DNA of 64,000 bases from Caldithrix abyssi DSM 13497 (GCF_001886815.1 NZ_CP018099.1:1362501-1426500), one strand, 5' to 3'; counted from the first letter of the stretch, positions 1 through 11,039 are shown. Made by a program: numbers and translations. Notes: generated by a model from the sequence alone, not told the origin.

Positions 1-2
1 GG

Positions 3-956
3 GACAAATTACGCACGGTTGCTGTGCATGCCGTAATCAGCATTGTTCTGGGAATCATCTTCTTCTTTGCCGGTGTAAAACAGATCATCCCTCTGCTAAT
101 CATGACATTATCCGTGTTTATGATTTTAATTAACGGACAGCTTGTAATTAAGATGTTGCGCAAAAAGAATTGGGGATTTGGGGGGTATCTGGTTCATACC
201 GGTCTTGGATTGATGATGATAGGTATCATCACCTCTTCGGTTTACGATCATTCTGTTAAAACAACTTTTCCTAAAGATATGCCCAAAGAAGTATTTGGAT
301 ATGAAATCGTTTATCAAGGGCGAATGCCGGCCGCCAACGGTAAAGACCATGTGGTATTAATGGTTGACGGAAAGAAAACCATGGGCAAGTTTTACTGGAG
401 CGACTACAGCCAGGCCTGGATGGTTGGCCCTTCTGTTGAGAATAAATGGATACGCGATCTTTATATTTCTCCCATTCAAATTATTCCGCCGGAAGATACC
501 ATGACCTCGGGACACACGGTGACATTAATTAAAGGGCAAAAAACAGATTTCCATAATTTCCTGTTGCTATTCAAAGCCTATGATATGAATTCGCATCAGA
601 TGGGTGCGGATGAAATGATGTTAAAAGCGATTGTGGAAATTTACGACAAAAATAGCGGAGAACTGGTAGGAGAAATACGGCCGGGCATTTCTATCAAAGG
701 AGATGACCGACAACCCCTACCAGCCACCTTTGTGGACAATAAATCAAAAGTTTTCTTAAATGGAATAAATGTCGAACAAAAGTCAATTACCATTGTGGTG
801 AACGAGGCCAATGAAACTCCGGAGGCCGGAAAAGAAATACTGGCTGCGGAGGTTACCATTAAACCCTTTATCAACATCCTGTGGTTGGGCACGGTCATCA
901 TGCTTGTCGGCTTTTTATTTTCCCTGTATTACCGTTTTAATGAACGCAGGAAATAA
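3..956 (+). CDS. CcmF/CcsA-type cytochrome c maturation protein, C-terminal part (5' truncated by window edge)
   Basis: The reading frame is open to the left edge, so only the last 317 codons or so are seen; the first in-window start-like codon (GTG at 24) is probably internal. The visible part starts with membrane segments, including a GGYLVHTGLGLMMIGI stretch that resembles the conserved His-containing segment of CcmF. A large extracytoplasmic domain follows (roughly residues 75-280), then a final transmembrane helix (ILWLGTVIMLVGFLFSLYY) and a short basic tail. CcmF-family proteins act in the cytoplasmic membrane in haem ligation to apocytochrome c. Family assignment rests on this topology and the His-containing segment. 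The WWD haem-binding motif would lie outside the window, so the family is likely but not proven. A strong terminator follows. Confidence 0.72.
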   Translation, partial: DKLRTVAVHAVISIVLGIIFFFAGVKQIIPLLIMTLSVFMILINGQLVIKMLRKKNWGFGGYLVHTGLGLMMIGIITSSVYDHSVKTTFPKDMPKEVFGYEIVYQGRMPAANGKDHVVLMVDGKKTMGKFYWSDYSQAWMVGPSVENKWIRDLYISPIQIIPPEDTMTSGHTVTLIKGQKTDFHNFLLLFKAYDMNSHQMGADEMMLKAIVEIYDKNSGELVGEIRPGISIKGDDRQPLPATFVDNKSKVFLNGINVEQKSITIVVNEANETPEAGKEILAAEVTIKPFINILWLGTVIMLVGFLFSLYYRFNERRK

Positions 957-988
957 AAGTCTGGTTTGATTGAAGCTATTTGAAAGGC

Positions 989-1025
989 GCCTCCCGAGAA
1001 ATGTAGATTTTCGGGAGGCTTTTTT
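989..1025 (+). terminator. Rho-independent terminator after the CcmF-like gene
   Basis: A perfect 9-bp stem (989-997 GCCTCCCGA with 1011-1019 TCGGGAGGC) is followed by a T-run. It lies 33 bp after the stop codon of the CcmF-like gene. Confidence 0.9.
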
Positions 1026-1041
1026 ATTTTACAGGCATAAT

Positions 1042-1067
1042 AAAAAAAGGGGCGTTAAGCCCCTTTT
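1042..1067 (-). terminator. Rho-independent terminator of gdhA (minus strand)
   Basis: Stem AAAAGGGGC (1045-1053) pairs with GCCCCTTTT (1059-1067). On the minus strand the hairpin is followed by a T-run (A-run 1042-1048 on the plus strand). It sits about 30 bp beyond the gdhA stop and insulates it from the convergent CcmF-like gene. Confidence 0.85.
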
Positions 1068-1097
1068 CGTGTTTTAAGTATTTAGAGAATTCAGGAA

Positions 1098-2801
<1,704 letters not shown>

Positions 2802-3431
2802 TTAAATCAGCTTGTGCTCAAGCACGTAGCGCGTTAATTCAATATTGGACTTAATGTTTAGTTTATGCAAAATGCGATTCCGGTAAGAATACACGGTATG
2901 CGCGCTAATCGCCAGAGTTTCCCCGATTTCTTCAGCCGATTTGCCTTCTGCAATCATACACATAACCTGGTATTCGCGGGGCGAAAGTTTTTCGTGTGGC
3001 TTTTCGGATAGCTTGCCGGTAAAGGTATTGGCCAGCCGTTCCGCCAGGGTAGGGCTGATGTACTTTCCGCCGGAAATTAGCTTACGAATGGCCGAGATCA
3101 ATTCTTCCGGCGCGCTGATCTTTTTTAAATAGCCGTCGGCGCCGGAACGAATGGCGCGCAGTCCGTATTGCTCTTCGTCGTAAATACTCAAAATCAAAAC
3201 AGGCAACGCCGGGTAGCGGGTTTTGATCTCCTTTAGAACATCCAGCCCGCTGCGACCGGGCATGTTGATGTCCAGAATTAAAACGCTCCATTCTTTTTGC
3301 GGTAAAAGCTGCAACAATTCATCAACCGACCCGGCTTCGCCTTCGACGATCATGTCTTTTTCCTGAGCGACAATTTGCTTTAAACCGGCTCTTACAATGG
3401 CATGATCATCCGCGATTAAAATACGTATCAT
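2802..3431 (-). CDS. NarL/FixJ-type response regulator (REC + LuxR HTH)
   Basis: Cytoplasmic two-component response regulator. The N-terminal receiver has the acidic pair in ILIADDH, a phospho-acceptor Asp in LILDIN at about residue 54, and the conserved Lys in YLKKIS. The C-terminal LuxR-type helix-turn-helix is KLSPREYQVMCMIAEGKS followed by EEIGETLAISAHTVYSYRNRI. I chose the ATG at 3431 rather than the longer frame opening at 3467, because GGAGAG lies just upstream and the receiver fold begins at MIRILIADDH. It lies downstream of the sensor kinase gene on the same strand, 128 bp apart, and the two probably form a pair. The two glutamate dehydrogenases on either side are candidate targets by position only. 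Confidence 0.93.
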   Translation of the reverse strand: MIRILIADDHAIVRAGLKQIVAQEKDMIVEGEAGSVDELLQLLPQKEWSVLILDINMPGRSGLDVLKEIKTRYPALPVLILSIYDEEQYGLRAIRSGADGYLKKISAPEELISAIRKLISGGKYISPTLAERLANTFTGKLSEKPHEKLSPREYQVMCMIAEGKSAEEIGETLAISAHTVYSYRNRILHKLNIKSNIELTRYVLEHKLI

Positions 3432-3559
3432 TTCACTCTCCGCTAACATTGGGTGAAATTTATTCATTCGCTAAATTTTATCATTTGCTTCAATATTTTC
3501 TGCTTGTTTATCAGTGTTCACGGCTTCACACTTTTATAAGATTGTTCGTCGTTCCGTGT

Positions 3560-5893
3560 TCATTGTTCCCCCAGCGGGAGCTCTACTTTTACTCTGGTGC
3601 CCTGGCCGGGCACGCCGTGAATTTCCAGGTGCCCGCCGAAAACCATGGCTCGCTCGCGCATGCCCAATATACCCAAAGACTGGGGCGATTCAATTTGCTG
3701 TCGATTGATTCCCAGCCCGTTATCGATGACCTCCAGAATCACTTTTTGCGGTGAAATCTTTAAAAATACTGAGATGCGTTTGGCCTGAGCATGGCGCGCA
3801 ATGTTGGTTAGCGACTCCTGAAAAATGCGGAATAGCGCCGTGGCCCGTTCGCGATCCAGTTCAATCTCTTCTTGCGGAAAATGCGTTTTGCAGGGAATTC
3901 CGGTGTGTTTGCTGAATTCCTCGGCCTGCCATTCCAGGGCGGCGATCAATCCCACTTCATCCAGAATACTCGGCCGTAGTTTGGCCGTAATCTGTTGGAT
4001 GGTTTGAACCGCCTGATTGATTAAATCGGATATGGTGCCAACTTTTGTTTTTACCTGGGGATTATCGATTTCAAAACGTTTGCACAACAGCGAAATTTCA
4101 ATTTTCAGAACCGTTAATAATTGTCCCAATTCATCATGAATTTCCCGTGCGATCATCGAACGCTCTTCTTCCCGAATATCCTGCAGGCGAGAAGCCAGGT
4201 TTCGCAGCTGCAGGCCGAATTTTTTTAATGATTGCTGGGCGCGTTTGCGCTCCGAGACGTCGCGCACAATGGATAAAATCATCGGTTGATCGCGATAGTC
4301 AAACAGGTGCGCGTTTATTTCCACCGGAATGCGCCTTTTGTCTTTGCGGAAATATTCGATTTCGTAAATCACGTGTCCATCTTTAACCAGCTTTTGCGTG
4401 ATCTCTTCGTGTTTGGCGCGATGTTCTGCAGGAATCAACGTTAATGGATTCAAATATTTAAACTCCTCCCGGGAATACAGGTAGGTTTCGATGGCTTTTT
4501 TATTGACCTCGACAAAGGGGCCAAAACGTTGTTCACGCGTCAATTGATTGACAAAAACGGGATCGTTGGTCTGATTGAAGAGTAATTTGAAATGTTTTGC
4601 TTTTTGTGAAAGTTCATGAATTTGTTTCAGCCAGTGTGTTACATCTTCGATCATGATTAATTTTGCTTCATCACCTGAATCCGATAAAGAAAAGATATTG
4701 GTTTTCCACCACACTTTTTGACCGCACCAGAGGATGTGTTTTTCTGCCTTTGAACCGTCTTTAGCGGAGCCGTTATTGTTCTGGAACAGCATCTTTTCTG
4801 CATGGAGTTTGCCATCCGCCTGGAAAATGGAGGAATAGGGACGCCCTAAAAGCTCTGCTTCTGTTAAACGAGCCAGTTTGCAAAATGTCTGATTGACGCG
4901 GATAAATCGCCTTTCATCATCGATGAGCGCCAGGGCAACGGACGCTTTTTCCCACAAAAATTCCTGCAGGCTCAGGACCTCTTGCAATGTATTTTCTATT
5001 TCGCCTAATTTTTGTTCGAATAGGCGAGAACGCCCTGCCGCTGTGAGAAGTTTTTGTTCGGTTTCCACCTGGTTTTGTCTCAACTGCCTAAAGGCTTCAA
5101 TAATCCGGTCTCGGGTGTCGTAAAATCTTTTTTTTCGAGGAGGTAAAGGTTGTTCGGCCTGCGGGATAAATTTGCGGATTCCCTTAAGAAGTTGCTCCAT
5201 CCCTCGCCGATATTGCAATACCTTTAAGACAAGAAGAGCGGTTATGAATAATAGAGCGCCTGTGATTAACCAGGCCCATACAAAACCAGTTCTACCGTTG
5301 TTCAGCCCTGTTGCGAGGTGTTGTGCGGTCAGCCCGTTAAAGATGTTCTGCAGCGTCAGCCAGCGTTGAGAAAGAAACCTCGCATCTGAGCGCCCGTTGG
5401 CTAACAAAGTGACCGTAAAGGTGTTCAAAGGCCTGCTTTGTTTTCTTAAGTCGGCCTGGCGCTCCGGCTCAAATGTCGCCAAAATGGAAATCCTGGCCAG
5501 CTCAAAGGCCGCCTTATTTAACCATTTTAAGGATCGGGCATTTTGACTTTGTCGTAATTGATCGATCTGTCGGTTAGTTAACATGAACGTTTCTTGTAAC
5601 AGTGTAAACAGAAATGTCGTATCGCCATGAGCCAAAATTAATGACGGCGAAAAATGGCGTTTTGGTTCAATCGCCCTTTTTAAGGTGGCGCCGCCAGAGA
5701 TGTTTTCCAGCTTTACACGCCAGCTTAAGAGATTTTCCGGCGTCAATTGCAAGGCATAACCGTACAAAGAAAATGCCTGGCGCAGTTCTTCTCCGTCTGT
5801 TTGCACACGGGGCGTGGAGGATTCTTTACAGGATCCGAACAAAAACAATCCAAGGCCGATCATGACCAGCAATTTGGTCTTGCTTACTCTCAT
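3560..5893 (-). CDS. PAS-domain sensor histidine kinase, NarX/DegS-like (HisKA_3)
   Basis: Membrane-bound sensor kinase of 777 residues. In order: a hydrophobic N-terminus ending in FGSC (possible lipobox or signal anchor), an extracytoplasmic region of about 180 residues, a transmembrane helix near 205-228, a short coiled coil, two PAS-like domains (about 305-420 and 430-550, the second with a DVSERKRAQQ end), a HisKA_3 dimerisation helix with phospho-acceptor His in REIHDELGQ near residue 583, and a HATPase domain with DNGLGI and GILGMRERA motifs. HisKA_3 kinases normally pair with NarL-type regulators, and one follows directly. The ligand is unknown. The extracytoplasmic domain is not recognised by eye. 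Confidence 0.93.
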   Translation of the reverse strand: MRVSKTKLLVMIGLGLFLFGSCKESSTPRVQTDGEELRQAFSLYGYALQLTPENLLSWRVKLENISGGATLKRAIEPKRHFSPSLILAHGDTTFLFTLLQETFMLTNRQIDQLRQSQNARSLKWLNKAAFELARISILATFEPERQADLRKQSRPLNTFTVTLLANGRSDARFLSQRWLTLQNIFNGLTAQHLATGLNNGRTGFVWAWLITGALLFITALLVLKVLQYRRGMEQLLKGIRKFIPQAEQPLPPRKKRFYDTRDRIIEAFRQLRQNQVETEQKLLTAAGRSRLFEQKLGEIENTLQEVLSLQEFLWEKASVALALIDDERRFIRVNQTFCKLARLTEAELLGRPYSSIFQADGKLHAEKMLFQNNNGSAKDGSKAEKHILWCGQKVWWKTNIFSLSDSGDEAKLIMIEDVTHWLKQIHELSQKAKHFKLLFNQTNDPVFVNQLTREQRFGPFVEVNKKAIETYLYSREEFKYLNPLTLIPAEHRAKHEEITQKLVKDGHVIYEIEYFRKDKRRIPVEINAHLFDYRDQPMILSIVRDVSERKRAQQSLKKFGLQLRNLASRLQDIREEERSMIAREIHDELGQLLTVLKIEISLLCKRFEIDNPQVKTKVGTISDLINQAVQTIQQITAKLRPSILDEVGLIAALEWQAEEFSKHTGIPCKTHFPQEEIELDRERATALFRIFQESLTNIARHAQAKRISVFLKISPQKVILEVIDNGLGINRQQIESPQSLGILGMRERAMVFGGHLEIHGVPGQGTRVKVELPLGEQ

Positions 5894-6330
5894 CGATCTT
5901 TCACTCTTAATCGTTCCATTTCAATAATTTCAGAAGATTCGCTGTCATTTTCAATTAAATTTAAAGAAAATAAAAGCCCTTGCCCAATTCGACTTGAGCT
6001 GGGCTGCCGGAGGGAATGCAAGCGCACAAAAAAAAAGGAACAATGTTTTGGTTTGTTTAAAAATTATTTGCAGGCGTCTTTATTGTGATTGGGCAAAATT
6101 TGTGATATTTTTCCTTATTTTGAAACTATACTCAATCTTTTTTTGATATCCTGTAAATATCGTTTCATAACTATTTGTTAAAATGAATGTTACCCGGAAA
6201 TAATTCTTGTTCTTTCAAAAAGAAATTGAATAAATAAAGAAATTTCTTTTTGCTAAATAAATGCTTAAATTATACCCTTTAACTGGTCGTTGAAAAGAGC
6301 GTTCATCATAAATTAAGAAAGGGAAAAGCC
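5894..6330. other. Divergent intergenic region between the kinase gene and the second glutamate dehydrogenase
   Basis: 437 bp, AT-rich, no convincing gene. It should carry the divergent promoters. A ribosome binding site (GAAAGGG) precedes the start at 6331. An 11-bp inverted repeat is listed separately. A weak promoter-like pair, TTTTTG (6247-6252), 18 bp, TATACC (6271-6276), lies about 55 bp before the start. Confidence 0.5.
6217..6251. promoter_or_regulatory. AT-rich inverted repeat upstream of glutamate dehydrogenase 2
   Basis: AAAAAGAAATT (6217-6227) and AATTTCTTTTT (6241-6251) are perfect inverted copies separated by 13 bp. The right arm overlaps the weak -35-like element of the downstream gene. 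It could be a dimer-binding operator, for example for the neighbouring regulator, or a chance AT palindrome. Confidence 0.3.
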
Positions 6331-7617
6331 ATGGCTGAAAAATCATTCAATGCATTTGAAATGGCTCAAAAACAATTTGATAAAGTTGCCGATATGATAG
6401 GCCTTGATGAAGGCACTCGAGAACTTTTGAGGAATCCGCTACGCGAATACCATTTTAGTATTCCCGTGCGCATGGACGATGGAAGCGTTAAGGTCTTTCG
6501 AGGATTCCGCGTTCAGCACAATGATGCGCGCGGCCCGGCTAAAGGCGGCATTCGCTTTCATCCGCAGGAAACGGTGGACACCGTACGCGCGCTGGCCATG
6601 TGGATGACCTGGAAAACCGCGGTAGCCGATCTGCCTCTGGGCGGCGGCAAGGGCGGCGTCATTTGCGATCCGCATAATCTAAGTCCCCGAGAACAGGAAC
6701 AGATTAGCCGCGGCTGGGTGCGTCAGGTGTTTAAAAATGTCGGGCCAACGGCCGATGTGCCTGCCCCCGATGTGATGACTAATGCTCAGCACATGTTATG
6801 GATGCTGGATGAATTCGAAGCGCTGACCGGCGGACGTTACCCGGGTTTTATCACCGGTAAACCGGTAGGCATGGGCGGTTCGCTTGGCCGCACAGAAGCG
6901 ACCGGCTACGGACTGATTTTTACCGTGCGCGAGGCCATGAAGCATCTGAATATGAAAATTGAAGAAAGCGTGGCCAGCGTTCAGGGCTTTGGTAATGTGG
7001 CGCAATATGCTATTGAAAAATATACGCAACTGGGCGGTAAAGTGATTTGCGTTTCTTCCTGGGATCAAAACGATCAAACTTCTTACGCCTTCCGTAAAAT
7101 GGAGGGAATCGACCTGCAAGAGTTGCTCGGCATTACCGATCGCTTTGGCGGAATTGACAAGGACAAAGCCCGCGAATTGGGTTATGAGGTTTTGCCGGGC
7201 GACCAGTGGTTGGATCAGGATGTAGATGTATTGCTGCCCTGCGCGCTTGAAAACCAGATTACAGCAGACAATGTGGAGCGCATTAGCAAACGCGTTAAGC
7301 TGATTGCAGAAGGCGCCAACGGGCCTACCACGCCAGAAGCCGACGCTGTTCTGGAAAAACGGGGCGTTTTTGTGGTGCCGGACTTTTTAGCCAACGCTGG
7401 CGGGGTTACCTGCAGCTATTTTGAGCAGGTGCAAAGCAACATGAATTTTTACTGGCCCAAAGAAGAAGTGCTGGAACGACTGGATGATAAAATGACCTCC
7501 GCTTTCTGGTCGGTCGCTAATCTGGCCGACAAACGCAAATTGTACATGCGTGATGCGGCTTACATTATTGCCATCGAGCGTGTGGCGCAGGCCTGCAAAG
7601 ATCGCGGTTGGGTCTGA
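6331..7617 (+). CDS. Glutamate dehydrogenase, second type (GluDH/Leu/Phe/Val dehydrogenase family)
   Basis: Cytoplasmic amino-acid dehydrogenase of 428 residues. It shows the family blocks FRVQHNDARGPAKGGIRFHP, the catalytic region LPLGGGKGGVICDP, PAPDVMTNAQHM and the dinucleotide-binding segment SVQGFGNVAQYA. Length and wording resemble the NAD-linked or dual-specificity enzymes of archaea, Bacillus (RocG/GudB) and thermophiles rather than the GdhA type at 1098. A catabolic role (glutamate oxidation) is therefore likely, but this is inference. The start ATG has GAAAGGG upstream. It is followed by a strong hairpin at 7648. The RAKGG/RGPAKGG context favours glutamate over branched-chain substrates. 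Confidence 0.94.
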   Translation: MAEKSFNAFEMAQKQFDKVADMIGLDEGTRELLRNPLREYHFSIPVRMDDGSVKVFRGFRVQHNDARGPAKGGIRFHPQETVDTVRALAMWMTWKTAVADLPLGGGKGGVICDPHNLSPREQEQISRGWVRQVFKNVGPTADVPAPDVMTNAQHMLWMLDEFEALTGGRYPGFITGKPVGMGGSLGRTEATGYGLIFTVREAMKHLNMKIEESVASVQGFGNVAQYAIEKYTQLGGKVICVSSWDQNDQTSYAFRKMEGIDLQELLGITDRFGGIDKDKARELGYEVLPGDQWLDQDVDVLLPCALENQITADNVERISKRVKLIAEGANGPTTPEADAVLEKRGVFVVPDFLANAGGVTCSYFEQVQSNMNFYWPKEEVLERLDDKMTSAFWSVANLADKRKLYMRDAAYIIAIERVAQACKDRGWV

Positions 7618-7647
7618 TTCCTGAATTTTTTTGCTCCTCCCTTACTC

Positions 7648-7690
7648 GAAATCCGGTGGCAATTGGCCGCCGGATTTCTTATCTTTATTG
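7648..7690 (+). terminator. Hairpin terminator after glutamate dehydrogenase 2
   Basis: A 13-bp stem (7648-7660 with 7666-7678, one G-T wobble) has a 5-base loop and is followed by TTATCTTTATT. It argues that the next gene starts downstream of it, at 7736, and not at the TTG at 7631. Confidence 0.75.
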
Positions 7691-7735
7691 CTATCAAGTA
7701 AACTTAATCAACCGTATTCATTTAATGTTGGATGT

Positions 7736-10700
7736 ATGATGACCAGAAAAAAACAAATCCAATCCATCGATAAATTAATCGACACCCTCGAAGAACGGGT
7801 AAAAGAGCTCAACGTTCTTTATGAGATTGAAGAAATTTTGCACCATGATGAACTGACGATCGACGATGTTTTTAAAAGAATCGTTAACTTATTGCCCACC
7901 GCCTTCCAGTTCCCGGAAATTTGCAAAGTCAAAATTAAATACCACAACAAAGAGTTTAAGACCGATGATTACAAAGAATCGCCATATGGTCTAACTGCAG
8001 ATCTTATTTTTCAGGAACGACCGGTTGGCTGGATTCGCGTGTGTTACATCGAAAAGAAGCCGGCCAGCGATGTGGGCCCCTTTCTGCTGGACGAAAAACA
8101 TCTGCTGGACATTCTGGCTCAACGCCTTTCTTTCCATATTATGTACGTCAAATTAAAAAAGATCTTTGATAAGTGGGAAACTACCAAACGCAGGTTTTCC
8201 GGGCACCGCTCTGAGGAATGGGAGGTGATCCTTGAGCTTTTAAAACGTACCGATCCGGACCTTTACTTTCGCATTGCGCGCAAAATGTTGAATTTACTGG
8301 TCTGGAAAGGAGTCGAGGAGGCAAACGAGCTATTACAGCAATTTAATCCCTATGCCGCATTTGAAAAAGAGTCAAGACTTTTGGGCGAAGTTAACGAGCC
8401 GCTAAAAAAGGAAAATGTAGCCGATCTTAATAAACGTGCGGTCGAAATTTTCGAATTGGCGTCGAGATATTTAACTCATACTGAAATTCTTTCTAAAATT
8501 CAACAATGGATCCAGGAAGATAAAACCAGCTTTCTGGTGCGCGCCACTTCCGACAGCAACAGCTCGCTAACCGATATAAGCGAAGCCTTGCGCCGATATT
8601 ACCAAATCAACCCCGAAGGCATGGCTCTGGCGCCTTCTTCTTTAATTGGGGTGCGCGCTTCCTTGATACGCCGCTTTTTCACCGACCAGCTTGAGTTTAT
8701 TAACATTGCCAAACACTATGTGCGCGTAAGAGATTTTTATGAATTGTTGAAGCGCATGATCTTTCCCATTGGCAGTTACGGTAAACTGGGCGGCAAGAGC
8801 GCCGGGATGTTTCTGGCCTATCGCATTTTAAAAACGGTCGAAGACCCGCAAAATTTGTTTGAAAACATTCGTACGCCTAAAACCTGGTATATTACTTCCG
8901 ATACCATGATCTATTTTATGCACTACAATAACCTGGATGAGTTGCTGGAGCAAAAATACAAACCGGTTAACGAGGTGCGAAAGGAATATCCCCAGGTGGT
9001 CCAGCTTTTTAAAAGCTCTCACTTTCCGCCAGAAATTGTGAAAGGGGTGGCCATGGCTCTGGATGATTTTGGCGAAAAGCCCCTGATTGTACGCAGCTCA
9101 AGCTTGTTAGAAGACCGTCTGGGATCGGCTTTTTCCGGAAAATATAAAAGTCTGTTTATCGCCAATCAGGGGAGTAAAGCCGAGCGCCTGGAAGCCCTGC
9201 TGGATGCCATTGCCGAGGTGTACGCTTCGACCATTGGGCCGGATCCGATTGAGTATCGCGCGGAGCGCGGCCTGCTCGATTTTCATGAAGAAATGGGCGT
9301 GATGATTCAGGAAGTGGTGGGCAAGCAGGTGGGGGATTATTTTTTTCCGGCCTTTGCCGGCGTCGCTTTTAGTAATAATGAATTCCGCTGGTCGCCGCGT
9401 ATCCGGCGCGAAGACGGACTGGTACGCCTGGTGCCCGGGCTGGGCACGCGCGCCGTCGATCGCCTGAGCGATGATTATCCAATCCTGGTCGCTCCCGGCC
9501 AGCCATCTCTACGTGCCAATGTCAGTCTGGATGAAATCGTTCGATATTCTCCGCGCAAAGCGGACGTCATTAATCTTAAAACCTGTAAATTTGAGACTGT
9601 GGACATTGTTAAGTTGCTGAAAGAGCATGGCTATGATTATCCCATGGTGGAAAAAATTGTTTCGGTTTATGAACATGGAATGATCCGCAATGTCGGTTTT
9701 AACACGAATCTGGAAGAGGTGGACCCGGTTGTCACTTTTAACGGGCTGTTTCAAAACACAAAATTTTTGCCACAAATCAAACAGGTTTTAAAGGTATTGC
9801 AAAATAAACTGGCCACGCCGGTGGACATTGAATTCGCCCATGATGGTGAACGATTCTATCTGTTACAATGCCGACCGCAAAGTCATTCAAAATTTTCTAC
9901 CCCGGCTAAAATCCCTAAAGACTTACCGGAAGAGCACACTATTTTTACCGCCAACAAATATATTACGAACGGCATCGTCGATAACATCAAGTTTATCGTG
10001 TTCGTCGATCCGGATGCCTATTCTGAAATTACAGATATTAATGAAATGAAAGCCGTTGGAAGGGCGGTGGGAGAGTTGAATAAAATTCTTCCTAAAAGAC
10101 AGTTTATTTTAATGGGGCCAGGCCGCTGGGGCAGCCGCGGCGATATTAAACTGGGCGTCAGCGTAACCTATTCGGATATCAATAATACGGCGGCTTTAAT
10201 AGAAATCGCCAGACGCAAGGGCAATTACGTGCCCGATCTTTCTTTTGGCACGCACTTTTTCCAGGACCTGGTGGAGGCTAATATTAAATATCTGCCGCTC
10301 TATCCGGACGATGAAAATGTTGTGTTTAAAGAAGAGTTCTTTAAAAATTCGCTTAACTGTCTTTACGAATTACTGCCTTCTTTTACTAATCTGGACCGCG
10401 TACTTCGGGTAATTGATGTGTCTCAGGAGACGAATGGTTTGCGCTTTCATATTTTGATGAATGGCGATCAGGAAAAAGCGGTGGGACTTATTGCGCCGCC
10501 AGAGACCATTCGCGAGCTGGAAGGCGAGGAGGAGTCTAAATTTTTCGGGCATTCGCTGGCCGATCACTGGCAGTGGCGCCAACAAATGGCAGAACGCATT
10601 GCCGAACAACTGGATGCAGAACGGTTTGGCGTAAAGGGACTCTATCTGTTAGGTAGCACAAAAAACGGTACGGCTCAGGCCGGAAGCGATATCGATTTAC

Positions 10701-10939
10701 TGGTGCATTTTGGCGGAACGCCCGAACAACGCAAAGAACTGGACCTCTGGTTTGAAGGGTGGAGCTTGTGTCTGGACGAAATGAATTACATGCGCACGGG
10801 TTATAAAGCCGGCGGTTTGCTGGATGTCCACTACATCATCGAAGAAGAGATTCTCGATGAGGAAGATATCGCAGAAAAGATTCGCTATCTGGGCCGGGGC
10901 GGATTTAAAAAGTTGCTTCTGTCTAATGAAAAGAATTAA
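7736..10939 (+). CDS. Fusion protein: N-terminal sensor-like region, PEP/pyruvate-binding (PPDK_N-like) domain, C-terminal nucleotidyltransferase domain
   Basis: About 1067 residues from the ATG at 7736 (another ATG follows at 7739); an upstream in-frame TTG at 7631 would place the terminator hairpin inside the gene. Residues 1-140 form a coiled coil plus a GAF-like region. From about 345 the protein resembles the ATP/PEP-binding half of pyruvate phosphate dikinase and PEP synthase: GKLGGKSAGM, VRSSSLLEDRLGSAFSGKY near 450, and LLQCRPQS near 711. A GPGRWGSRGD block follows near 795. The phospho-histidine swivel and the TIM-barrel domains of true PEP synthases are missing. Residues about 965-1050 match the minimal nucleotidyltransferase fold: LLGSTKNG, SDIDLLVHF with the paired Asp, and a third acidic residue in LLDVHY. 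Function unknown. The intact catalytic motifs suggest a metabolite-sensing nucleotidyltransferase. Confidence 0.85.
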   Translation: MMTRKKQIQSIDKLIDTLEERVKELNVLYEIEEILHHDELTIDDVFKRIVNLLPTAFQFPEICKVKIKYHNKEFKTDDYKESPYGLTADLIFQERPVGWIRVCYIEKKPASDVGPFLLDEKHLLDILAQRLSFHIMYVKLKKIFDKWETTKRRFSGHRSEEWEVILELLKRTDPDLYFRIARKMLNLLVWKGVEEANELLQQFNPYAAFEKESRLLGEVNEPLKKENVADLNKRAVEIFELASRYLTHTEILSKIQQWIQEDKTSFLVRATSDSNSSLTDISEALRRYYQINPEGMALAPSSLIGVRASLIRRFFTDQLEFINIAKHYVRVRDFYELLKRMIFPIGSYGKLGGKSAGMFLAYRILKTVEDPQNLFENIRTPKTWYITSDTMIYFMHYNNLDELLEQKYKPVNEVRKEYPQVVQLFKSSHFPPEIVKGVAMALDDFGEKPLIVRSSSLLEDRLGSAFSGKYKSLFIANQGSKAERLEALLDAIAEVYASTIGPDPIEYRAERGLLDFHEEMGVMIQEVVGKQVGDYFFPAFAGVAFSNNEFRWSPRIRREDGLVRLVPGLGTRAVDRLSDDYPILVAPGQPSLRANVSLDEIVRYSPRKADVINLKTCKFETVDIVKLLKEHGYDYPMVEKIVSVYEHGMIRNVGFNTNLEEVDPVVTFNGLFQNTKFLPQIKQVLKVLQNKLATPVDIEFAHDGERFYLLQCRPQSHSKFSTPAKIPKDLPEEHTIFTANKYITNGIVDNIKFIVFVDPDAYSEITDINEMKAVGRAVGELNKILPKRQFILMGPGRWGSRGDIKLGVSVTYSDINNTAALIEIARRKGNYVPDLSFGTHFFQDLVEANIKYLPLYPDDENVVFKEEFFKNSLNCLYELLPSFTNLDRVLRVIDVSQETNGLRFHILMNGDQEKAVGLIAPPETIRELEGEEESKFFGHSLADHWQWRQQMAERIAEQLDAERFGVKGLYLLGSTKNGTAQAGSDIDLLVHFGGTPEQRKELDLWFEGWSLCLDEMNYMRTGYKAGGLLDVHYIIEEEILDEEDIAEKIRYLGRGGFKKLLLSNEKN

Positions 10940-11017
10940 GCTCACAACATTACAATGTAAAATATTTAAGGCGCTAATTTTAAAAGGGAAATTTGCAAGA
11001 GAAGAAGGGGGAGGAGC

Positions 11018-11039
11018 GGAACCGTTTTAACGGTTTAGC
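11018..11039. repeat. 22-bp dispersed palindromic repeat, copy 1
   Basis: Core AACCGTTTTAACGGTTT. The full 22 bp recur exactly, in inverted orientation, at 28778-28799, 17.7 kb away. The core is a near-perfect palindrome able to form a hairpin on either strand. Confidence 0.75.

Noticed and set aside
7631-7735. N-terminal extension of the PEP/nucleotidyltransferase gene from TTG at 7631
   Set aside because: This would place a strong terminator hairpin inside the coding region. The ATG at 7736 fits better.
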